Below are positions 15,684 through 21,337 of a stretch of DNA of 21,337 bases, one piece after another. This DNA comes from Acidobacteriaceae bacterium (lineage in GTDB: Bacteria > Acidobacteriota > Terriglobia > Terriglobales > Acidobacteriaceae), in NCBI GenBank assembly GCA_003140785.1, contig PLKY01000416.1, positions 1 through 21,337 of the forward strand, in the 5' to 3' direction. The translations under genes and the position numbers were made by a program. Under the pieces are notes generated by a model. It worked only from the letters and a program-made list of their open reading frames with translations. It searched no databases and was not told where the DNA came from. The first letter of the stretch is position 1. Each line of letters opens with the position of its first letter.

Positions 15684-15936
15684 AGCACGGCTCTGCGCTG
15701 AGCATGACAACACGAGAACAAAGGTGAACGCGGGTCTTTGCGCGCTGCGCCGAGCCCCCTGACGCTGAAATGACCGTAACTACCGCGCGGCGGTGAAGTC
15801 AAGACACGCGTGACGAGTAGCGAAGGGCGTACGGACGCTGATTGCGGGCCGATGAAATTGCGATGGAACGGATCGACAGGTGCAGCGGCGCCTGAGAGAA
15901 TGACGCGTAAACGACGATCCAACAAGGAGAGAAACG

Positions 15937-16377
15937 GTGGCGGATATCGTGCACGAGTTTACGGTGAAGGCGCAGCCGGAGCGGGTGTTTCAATTGTTTG
16001 CCACGCCGGAGGGGATGGAAAAGTGGTGGACGAAGGCCGGGGGTGGGGAATGCCGCGAGGGTGGCGAGGTGCGCTTGTATTTTGGGCGCGACTTCAAATG
16101 GCGCGGCAGAGTGACGCGTTTCAATCCGCCGCACGGTTTCGAGCTGGAGATTACGGAGGCGCATCCGGATTGGATGGGGACGCGCGTGGGATGCGAGCTG
16201 TTGGCCGAGGGCGGGGAGGGAGAGGTGACGCGGGTGCGGTTTTATCACACGGGTTGGCCCGAGCCAAATGCGCACTGGCGGGTCTCGAATTTTTGCTGGG
16301 CGATGTACCTGCGGGTTCTGCGGCGGAATGCGGAGTACGGAGAAGAGGTGGAGTACGAGCGGCGGTTGCAGGTGTGA
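15937..16377 (+). CDS. SRPBCC / AHSA1-like domain protein (146 aa)
   Basis: This is a single-domain protein of the START-like superfamily, AHSA1 (activator of Hsp90 ATPase homologue 1-like) branch, whose members form a helix-grip fold with a hydrophobic cavity. The GTG at 15937 is supported by AAGGAGA (15924-15930), 7 nt from the end of AAGGAG. The opening is typical (IVHEFTVKAQPERVFQLFAT), followed by EGMEKWWTKAGG, the EGGEVRLYFG strand and the RVTRFNPPHGFELEI strand. The end (FYHTGWPEPNAHWRVSNFCW) matches the long C-terminal helix that closes the pocket. Cytoplasmic; no signal peptide. No partner gene is adjacent: the paralogue of the 3422 gene lies upstream and the SDR gene converges downstream. 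The upstream gap 15684-15936 shows no other gene. The ligand is unknown. Confidence 0.85.
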   Translation: MADIVHEFTVKAQPERVFQLFATPEGMEKWWTKAGGGECREGGEVRLYFGRDFKWRGRVTRFNPPHGFELEITEAHPDWMGTRVGCELLAEGGEGEVTRVRFYHTGWPEPNAHWRVSNFCWAMYLRVLRRNAEYGEEVEYERRLQV

Positions 16378-16433
16378 GGGGCGCGGCGGTTGGCGCTGAT
16401 CGATGTCGCCAGGCGACGCGAGGGCTTTCGCGG

Positions 16434-17219
16434 CTATGTGAGCGCGCGATCGAGGTGGACGTAGCCACCGTCGACAATGAGGTGCTGGCCGGTAGTGTGG
16501 GCGGACTGTGTGGGCGAGAGTAGGAAGACTGTGGCCGCGGCAATTTCAGAGGACAGCGTCATGCGATGGCCGAGAGGAATTTTGTCGGTAATACGCTTCA
16601 GTTCGGCGTCCGGGTCGCCGAGGGTGTCGAGCCAGCGGCGATAGAGGGGCGTCATGACCTCGGCAGGCAAAACAGCATTGACGCGGATGTTGTACGGCAG
16701 CAGCTCGGCGGCCCATTCGCGCGTGAGGGCCAGCTGCGCGCCTTTGCTCGCGGCGTAGCCAGAGGTGTTGCCCTGGCCGGTGAGAGCGACCTTGGAACTG
16801 ATGTTGACGATCACGCCCTGGGTGCGTATGAGGGCAGGCAGCGCGTAGTGGGCGAGCGCGTAGTAGTGGATGAGATTTTTTTTGAGGCTCTGGACGAAAG
16901 CTTCGACGGAGCCATGCTCGAGGCCCGCGCCGTCATTGACGCCGGCGTTGTTGACCAGGCCGTAGATGTCGCCGTGCTGGGCGAGGATTTCGGCGATCGC
17001 GGCCTCGCAGCGCGCGGTGTCTTCAAGGTGAACTTCTACGAAGAAGCAATGGGCACGAGCCGCTTCCATCTCGGCGAGGAAGGTCTGCACATTTTGTGAG
17101 TGGCGACCGAGGACCACGACGCGCGCGCCCTCGCCGAGGCAGGCGCGGGTGATGCCGGCGCCTATGCCCGCGCCGCCTCCGGTGACGACGATCAGTTTGT
17201 CTTCGAGGGCGAGATCCAT
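16434..17219 (-). CDS. SDR family oxidoreductase, L-fucose dehydrogenase-like (261 aa)
   Basis: This is a classical short-chain dehydrogenase/reductase. It has the nucleotide-binding TGGGAGIG (13-20), NNAG (90-93), a serine at 141/142 (NISSK), and the catalytic Y155-x3-K159 (SGYAASKG). The length is standard. The stretch around the active site (SSKVALTGQGNTSGYAASKG, ALTREWAAELLPYNIRVNAV) and the ending HTTGQHLIVDGGYVHLDRAL resemble bacterial L-fucose dehydrogenases of the non-phosphorylating pathway, which oxidise L-fucose to its lactone. That assignment rests on remembered similarity, so the substrate could be another 6-deoxy- or aldo-sugar. Its start codon is 9 nt after the stop of the aldehyde dehydrogenase gene, so it is the second gene of that operon. 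Confidence 0.9.
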   Translation of the reverse strand: MDLALEDKLIVVTGGGAGIGAGITRACLGEGARVVVLGRHSQNVQTFLAEMEAARAHCFFVEVHLEDTARCEAAIAEILAQHGDIYGLVNNAGVNDGAGLEHGSVEAFVQSLKKNLIHYYALAHYALPALIRTQGVIVNISSKVALTGQGNTSGYAASKGAQLALTREWAAELLPYNIRVNAVLPAEVMTPLYRRWLDTLGDPDAELKRITDKIPLGHRMTLSSEIAAATVFLLSPTQSAHTTGQHLIVDGGYVHLDRALT

Positions 17220-17228
17220 GGCGATCCT

Positions 17229-18674
17229 TTAGCTTATGCCGGAGAGGACGAGCATGCGCGGCTCGGTCATCTCCTGAATGGCGGAGCGGACGCCTTCGCG
17301 GCCGAGGCCGGAGTCTTTGACGCCGCCGTAGGGGATGGGATCGAGACGCCAACTGGGCGTGTCGCCGACGATGAGCGCGCCGACCTCGAGTTCGCGATAG
17401 GCGGTGAGAATGCGCCCGGCATCGCGCGTGAGCAGGCCGGCCTGCAGGCCATAGCGCGAGTGATTGACGTCGGCGAGGGCCTGTTCGAAATCCTCGTAAG
17501 GCTCGACAAGGACGACGGGGCCGAAGACTTCTTCATCGCGAATCTTCATGCCGGGCTGGGTTGCGGTGAGAATGGCGGGCGCGATGAACGAGCCTTTGCG
17601 TTCGCCGCCGGAGACGAGTTTGGCGCCTCCTCCGACGGCTTCCTTGATCCAGGACTCGACGCGCTCGGCATCACTCAATCGGATAAGCGGGCCGACCTCG
17701 GTGGCTTCGTCGGCGGGGTTGCCGGAGACGAGTTTGCCTGCGATTTCGACGAGCTTCCAGAGGAAGGATTGGAAGATGCGACGCTCAATGAAGACGCGCT
17801 GCACGCTAATGCAGGACTGGCCGGCGAAGCCGAAGGCGGCATGCGCGGTGCGGACCGCGGCCTCATCAAGGTCAGGCCAATCGCCGTGGATGATGAGGGC
17901 GGCGTTGCCGCCGAGCTCGAGCAGGACGCGCTTGCGGCCGGAGCGGGCTTTGAGATCCCAGCCGACCTTGGCGGAGCCGGTGAAGCTGACGAGCTTGATG
18001 CGGTCCTCTTTCTCGGCGAGCCACGCGGTGTCGGCGTTGGAGAGGGTGAGGACGGCGAGGGCTTCTTCGGGCCATCCGGCCTTGAGGATGATTTCGCCGA
18101 GGGCGAGCGCGGTGAAAGGCGCTTGCGGCGCGGGCTTAAGGATGAGCGGGCAACCGGCGGCAAGGGCGGGCGCAACTTTATGAGCGACGAGGTTCAAGGG
18201 AAAATTGAAGGGCGTGATGGCAAGGACTGGGCCGACGGGAAAACGCTGCACAACGCCCCAGCGATTTTCGTTGCCCTCGGTAAGGTCGAGCGGAATGGAT
18301 TCGCCGCCGAGGCGAACGGATTCTTCGGCAGCGGTCTTGAATGTGAGGACGGCGCGATCGACCTCGGTGCGGGCGAGGCGTAGGGGCTTGCCAGCTTCGG
18401 CGACGATGAGTTGGGCGAAGCGTTCGTGCTGGTCGATGAGCGCGGCGGCAATGTCTTCGAGGATTTCGCGGCGCTTCCAGCGTGGAAGGGCGCGGGTGCG
18501 GCGCAGGCTGGCGACAGCGTGATTGACGGCCTGGCGCGCGTCGGCGCGGGTGGCAACCGTGACGCGGCCAACGAGGCCCTGGTCCCATGGCGAGCGAACT
18601 TCGAAGGATTCGCCTTCAATCCATTCCTTGCCGCACAGCAGAAAGCCAGTTTGCGTGCCCGGTCGCATCTTCAT
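17229..18674 (-). CDS. Aldehyde dehydrogenase family protein (481 aa)
   Basis: This NAD(P)-dependent aldehyde dehydrogenase oxidises an aldehyde to the acid. The ATG at 18674 is preceded on its strand by AGGAGA about 10 nt upstream; the longer frame adds 14 residues without a ribosome site. Family signatures: cofactor-site ITPFNFPLNLVAHKVAPALA, GxxxxG motif FTGSAKVG, catalytic base E253 in LLELGGN, nucleophile C288 in AGQSCISVQR, and EEVFGPVV. The tail (GDTPSWRLDPIPYGGVKDSG) places it near the lactaldehyde, glyceraldehyde-3-phosphate (non-phosphorylating) and phosphonoacetaldehyde dehydrogenase branch. It is the first gene of a two-gene operon with the fucose-dehydrogenase-like SDR. L-lactaldehyde is an end product of L-fucose breakdown, so a lactaldehyde dehydrogenase role fits, but this is inference. 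Confidence 0.92.
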   Translation of the reverse strand: MKMRPGTQTGFLLCGKEWIEGESFEVRSPWDQGLVGRVTVATRADARQAVNHAVASLRRTRALPRWKRREILEDIAAALIDQHERFAQLIVAEAGKPLRLARTEVDRAVLTFKTAAEESVRLGGESIPLDLTEGNENRWGVVQRFPVGPVLAITPFNFPLNLVAHKVAPALAAGCPLILKPAPQAPFTALALGEIILKAGWPEEALAVLTLSNADTAWLAEKEDRIKLVSFTGSAKVGWDLKARSGRKRVLLELGGNAALIIHGDWPDLDEAAVRTAHAAFGFAGQSCISVQRVFIERRIFQSFLWKLVEIAGKLVSGNPADEATEVGPLIRLSDAERVESWIKEAVGGGAKLVSGGERKGSFIAPAILTATQPGMKIRDEEVFGPVVLVEPYEDFEQALADVNHSRYGLQAGLLTRDAGRILTAYRELEVGALIVGDTPSWRLDPIPYGGVKDSGLGREGVRSAIQEMTEPRMLVLSGIS

Positions 18675-18855
18675 GGCGCGAGGTTCTCCTGGGGGACCCT
18701 TCAGATGATGGTACAAGGGCGGGGGCAGGGTGAATGGTGCGTCGAGTTGAATCGCGAAACAGAACGAGGTTCGATGCGCGCATTAGATTTGAGGCGATGG
18801 AGTTTCTTTGCGGGTACCGGGCAAATGAAACAAAAGAACGCAGGTGATTGCTTCT

Positions 18856-18861
18856 TATACT
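18856..18861 (+). promoter_or_regulatory. -10 element for the GT87 gene
   Basis: TATACT (5/6 consensus) lies 38 bp before the GTG at 18900, which predicts a leader of about 32 nt containing the AAAGGGG ribosome site. No good -35 is seen at 17 bp. The divergent aldehyde dehydrogenase promoter must lie in the same interval (18675-18855), but I cannot identify it. Confidence 0.4.
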
Positions 18862-18899
18862 GACGGTGGGCGAGATTGGTGCGAAGAAAGGGGCCGGAC

Positions 18900-20276
18900 G
18901 TGAACAGAAAACGATTGACCGGTCTGCTCCTAATGCTGTCGGGCAGCATAATTCTTGTTCTTTGGGGCATGGCGTTGTCGCACGCCAAGCCACTCGGGGG
19001 GCTGGATTTCAGAGCGCTGTACGAAGGTACGGGTTGCTTGATTAATCATTGCGACCCGTTCAACCCGGGTGAGGTGAGGGAGTATTACGTTGCGACAGGA
19101 GACGCGCGTTTATACCCGGATTGGGCTCTCTACACCTTGACGCTCTTAAATTATCTTCCGACGATCTATCCCTTCACCGCGCCGTTCGCGTTGTTGCCTT
19201 GGGCGATTGCCCAGCCGGTCTGGACGGTTCTGACCGCGGTGAGTTTTCTTCTCGCGGCGTATGCGATGTGGAACCTCGCTGAAAAAGATGCGCCCATCGT
19301 CGCGAGCTGCCTGATTGGCTTTTTGCTCGCCAACAGCGAAATCACTCTGAGCGGCGGAAATGCCGCTGGATTTGTCGTAAGCCTCTGTGTGCTGGCTGTC
19401 TGGTGCTTCCTGAAAGAACGGTTTGCCTTGGCCGGGGTTCTGTGCCTTGCAGCAAGCCTGGCGATGAAGCCGCACGACGTGGGCATGGTATGGCTGTACT
19501 TCCTGCTGGTAGGCGGAACTTACCGGAAGCGAGCGTGGCAAACGCTGGCGGCAAATGTTGTGCTCGGAGTCGCGGCGATTATCTGGGTCTCGTTGGTGGC
19601 TCCGCATTGGTTTACGGAAATGCGCTCGACTATGGCAATTTACTCGGCACATGGCGGCGCTAACGATCCTGGAATCCTTGGGAGCCCCAACAGCTCCTTC
19701 CGCAGTTTCAGCTTGGCCGTCTTTCCGGGAATGCTGTGCAATCTGCAAACAATTGTCGCTGTGTTTTGGGACGATCCAAGATTCTACGATGCTTTCACGT
19801 ATCTCTTCTGCACGCCGTTTTTGATTCTATGGGCGGTGACGACTGTGCGGTCGCGCTTCTCGGTAGAGCGTGCATATGTTGCGCTTGCAGCAATCATCCC
19901 TTTCACCATTCTCGTAACCTATCACCGAACAACCGATACGAAGCTTCTGCTGCTGACGGTTCCGGCCTGCGCGCTGTTGTGGAGCAACGGTGGAAGTACT
20001 GGAAAGCTTGCGCTGCCCGTAACCGCAGTGGGGATCTTCATCACGGGAGATATTCCGCTCGTCATTCTAGGAATCGTTGCGGGAAGACCGGACTGGGCCG
20101 GTGCAGGTGTCCTCAAAAAGATTGTGCTCGTTGGAATGACTCGGCCTGTACCGCTTGTTCTTCTGGCGATGGGAGTCTTTTATTCGTGGGTGTATGTGCG
20201 CAGTTCGTGCATTCGCCACCAGGCATCGGACCTTGTCAAGCCGAATTCCATTGAGCCTGCACCTACAAGCGCCTGA
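18900..20276 (+). CDS. GT87-type (DUF2029) integral membrane glycosyltransferase (458 aa)
   Basis: This is a multi-pass GT-C fold membrane protein of the GT87/DUF2029 kind, which typically transfers mannose or a related sugar from a polyprenyl-phosphate donor on the outer face of the inner membrane. The GTG at 18900 is chosen over GTG 18879 and TTG 18876 because AAAGGGG (18887-18893) stands 6 nt ahead of it. The first helix is residues ~6-25 (LTGLLLMLSGSIILVLWGMA). The large first loop carries the family-type acidic residue D36 in GLDFRALYEG and the CDPFNPGEV motif. Around ten hydrophobic helices follow, with MKPHDVG at the place where GT87 proteins usually have KPQ. The tail (SSCIRHQASDLVKPNS) is polar. 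No partner biosynthesis genes are adjacent, so the acceptor glycan is unknown. Confidence 0.8.
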   Translation: MNRKRLTGLLLMLSGSIILVLWGMALSHAKPLGGLDFRALYEGTGCLINHCDPFNPGEVREYYVATGDARLYPDWALYTLTLLNYLPTIYPFTAPFALLPWAIAQPVWTVLTAVSFLLAAYAMWNLAEKDAPIVASCLIGFLLANSEITLSGGNAAGFVVSLCVLAVWCFLKERFALAGVLCLAASLAMKPHDVGMVWLYFLLVGGTYRKRAWQTLAANVVLGVAAIIWVSLVAPHWFTEMRSTMAIYSAHGGANDPGILGSPNSSFRSFSLAVFPGMLCNLQTIVAVFWDDPRFYDAFTYLFCTPFLILWAVTTVRSRFSVERAYVALAAIIPFTILVTYHRTTDTKLLLLTVPACALLWSNGGSTGKLALPVTAVGIFITGDIPLVILGIVAGRPDWAGAGVLKKIVLVGMTRPVPLVLLAMGVFYSWVYVRSSCIRHQASDLVKPNSIEPAPTSA

Positions 20277-20314
20277 GCCATTCTCGATTGGGCGGATCGT
20301 CCGGCCATGCGCGA

Positions 20315-20320
20315 TACACT
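20315..20320 (+). promoter_or_regulatory. -10 element giving a near-leaderless alkA transcript
   Basis: TACACT at 20315-20320 ends 8 nt before the alkA ATG; no Shine-Dalgarno sequence lies between. A TTGGGC at 20288-20293 is a possible but badly spaced -35 (21 bp). Confidence 0.35.
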
Positions 20321-20328
20321 GATCGCCT

Positions 20329-21027
20329 ATGACGCACGAAACGCGGACGCGCAGGAAGCTGCCATTTGACGCTGACGAGGCATTGGCTCATCTGAAAAAG
20401 AACGATCCGAAGCTGGGCGCGCTGATGGAGCGTGTCGGCGAGTTTAACCTGCGGCTGGATGCGTCGCCGTCGCCGTTTGAGTCGCTGCTGGAATCGATTC
20501 TGTATCAGCAATTGCATGGCAAGGCGGCAGCCACCATTCATCGTCGGGTACGCGAGTTTTTCGGCGGAGATCCGACTCCGCAACAAATGCTTGACGTGTC
20601 GGATGAACCGCTGCGGGCGGCGGGCGTCTCAGGAAACAAAATCAAGGCGATGCGCGACCTGGCGGCGAAGACCCTGGATGGAACGGTGCCGTCGCATGCG
20701 GCGATTCTAAAGATGCCAGACGCGGATATTGTGGAGCGGCTCACCGAGGTACGCGGCATTGGTTCGTGGACGGTGGAGATGCTGTTGATTTTCCGGTTGG
20801 GCAGGCCGGACGTGCTGCCGGTGACAGACTATGGTGTCCGCAAGGGCTATGCGCTGACGTTTCTGAAATTGCCGAAGACGAGGCCTGTGGAGGCCGCGGA
20901 TTTGCCCAAGCCGGACGTGCTGTTTCGGCGCGGGCGGAAATGGGCGCCTTTCCGCTCAGTGGCGAGCTGGTATCTGTGGCGTGCGTGCGATCTGGCCAAG
21001 ACGACGAAGCCCGCGGGGCGGGCCTAA
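20329..21027 (+). CDS. alkA: DNA-3-methyladenine glycosylase II-like (AlkA), HhH-GPD protein (232 aa)
   Basis: This is a base-excision repair enzyme that removes alkylated bases such as 3-methyladenine. The HhH-GPD core is clear: SPFESLLESILYQQLHGKAA (residues ~49-68), the helix-hairpin-helix LTEVRGIGSWTVEMLLIF (~139-156), and the loop RPDVLPVTDYGVRKGY with catalytic D167. The end, KWAPFRSVASWYLWRA, is the usual AlkA-type C-terminal helix. It lacks the N-terminal beta domain of E. coli AlkA, as in the shorter AlkA-like/MagIII-size enzymes. ATG 20329 has no ribosome site; a TACACT -10 at 20315-20320 leaves only 8 nt before the ATG, suggesting a leaderless or very short-leader transcript. It follows the GT87 gene by 52 bp. 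Confidence 0.9.
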   Translation: MTHETRTRRKLPFDADEALAHLKKNDPKLGALMERVGEFNLRLDASPSPFESLLESILYQQLHGKAAATIHRRVREFFGGDPTPQQMLDVSDEPLRAAGVSGNKIKAMRDLAAKTLDGTVPSHAAILKMPDADIVERLTEVRGIGSWTVEMLLIFRLGRPDVLPVTDYGVRKGYALTFLKLPKTRPVEAADLPKPDVLFRRGRKWAPFRSVASWYLWRACDLAKTTKPAGRA

Positions 21028-21030
21028 AGG

Positions 21031-21080
21031 CTGCTACTGACTTTCCCACGGTCGGCGTCACCGGCGAAAGTGAATAGCAG
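21031..21080 (+). other. Long imperfect hairpin directly after alkA
   Basis: Three helical blocks nest in order: CTGCTA (21031-21036) with TAGCAG (21075-21080), ACTTTC (21040-21045) with GAAAGT (21066-21071), and CGGT (21049-21052) with ACCG (21060-21063). This gives 16 base pairs with small internal loops, starting 3 nt after the alkA stop. No T-run follows, so it is a weak terminator at best, or an mRNA 3' stabilising structure. The rest of 21081-21190 shows nothing clear. Confidence 0.4.
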
Positions 21081-21190
21081 GCTCTAAAATAGGCATTTGA
21101 GCTTGTCCCTCTTTTATGGCGAATGCGATGCCCCGCGCATTTGCAGACCGGCACAATTCTCGAAAAGATCGTTTCTGACTGGACTTCTTC

Positions 21191-21337
21191 ATGGCCCCGA
21201 GTAAGCGTTTTGTCTGCATTCATGGACATTTTTATCAGCCGCCGCGCGAGAACCCCTGGCTCGAGGCGATCGAGCTACAAGACTCGGCGTATCCCTACCA
21301 CGACTGGAACGAGCGCATTACGGCGGAGTGCTACGCG
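21191..21337 (+). CDS. GH57 family glycoside hydrolase, N-terminal part (3' end outside window)
   Basis: The first 49 codons are visible. After MAPSK the protein reads RFVCIHGHFYQPPRENPWLE, then IELQDSAYPYHDWNERITAE. This is the opening strand of the GH57 (beta/alpha)7 barrel, with the HGHFYQPPRENPW block of the large GH57 hydrolases often annotated with a DUF3536 tail. Such enzymes act on alpha-glucans (amylase or branching type). The catalytic Glu and Asp lie beyond the window. The ATG at 21191 is the first start after an in-frame stop at 21176-21178; no convincing ribosome site precedes it. Confidence 0.9.
   Translation, partial: MAPSKRFVCIHGHFYQPPRENPWLEAIELQDSAYPYHDWNERITAECYA

Noticed and set aside
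17100..18383. 427-codon open frame on the plus strand opposite the aldehyde dehydrogenase gene
   Set aside because: It lies antisense to an unmistakable aldehyde dehydrogenase, is Asp/Glu/Gly/Ala-rich with no domain, and is explained by GC-rich third codon positions of the real gene.
1..21337. Mobile element, phage, CRISPR or defence island
   Set aside because: No transposase, integrase, terminal inverted repeats, repeat-spacer array, tRNA or nuclease/ATPase pair was seen; the 577-aa protein alone is not enough to claim a defence system.

Overview
The window looks like chromosomal DNA of an acidobacterium, most likely class Terriglobia (Acidobacteriaceae-like). The DNA is GC-rich. Two genes encode proteins of the 'VWFA-related Acidobacterial domain' type, and a PadR regulator is coupled to an 'acidobacterial duplicated orphan permease' (ADOP). 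Both arrangements are hallmarks of that phylum. The placement is inference from gene content. I see no rRNA, tRNA, CRISPR, prophage or insertion sequence.

Layout. 1-895: 3' end of a GH3 beta-glucosidase. 952-3192: an exported VWFA-type protein with its own promoter inside the GH3 tail. 3193-3421: a structured intergenic stretch with a possible pseudoknot and a TTGTAA-type palindrome. 3422-3949: a small membrane-anchored protein with no known function. 4070-5126: a MerR-type regulator on a textbook MerR promoter (perfect 20-bp dyad) that appears to give a leaderless mRNA, overlapping by 4 bp a small exported His/Met/Cys-containing protein whose frame is broken by a 2-bp insertion. 5384-7117: a 577-aa unrecognised protein that resembles the back half of an AAA/STAND ATPase without a P-loop. 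7308-10399 (minus): PadR and ADOP permease, overlapping by 4 bp, behind a promoter bracketed by two inverted repeats. 10655-13705: a second, larger VWFA-type exported protein. 13820-15061: a DUF711 protein with an apparent signal peptide. 15300-15683: a paralogue of the 3422 gene that seems to start at ATT. 15937-16377: an SRPBCC/AHSA1 protein. 16434-18674 (minus): an aldehyde dehydrogenase and an L-fucose-dehydrogenase-like SDR in one operon. 18900-20276: a GT87-type membrane glycosyltransferase. 20329-21027: an AlkA-like 3-methyladenine DNA glycosylase. 21191-end: 5' end of a GH57 hydrolase.

How the genes relate. Carbohydrate handling recurs (GH3, GH57, GT87, fucose-type SDR plus ALDH), but these genes are on different strands and do not form one operon. 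The tightly coupled units are merR with its small exported partner, padR with the ADOP permease, and ALDH with SDR. The two VWFA proteins share a C-terminal module as well as the VWFA region. The two small membrane proteins align almost without gaps over about 120 residues. The points most worth a second look are the ATT start, the leaderless MerR promoter, the frameshifted MerR partner and the P-loop-less 577-aa protein.
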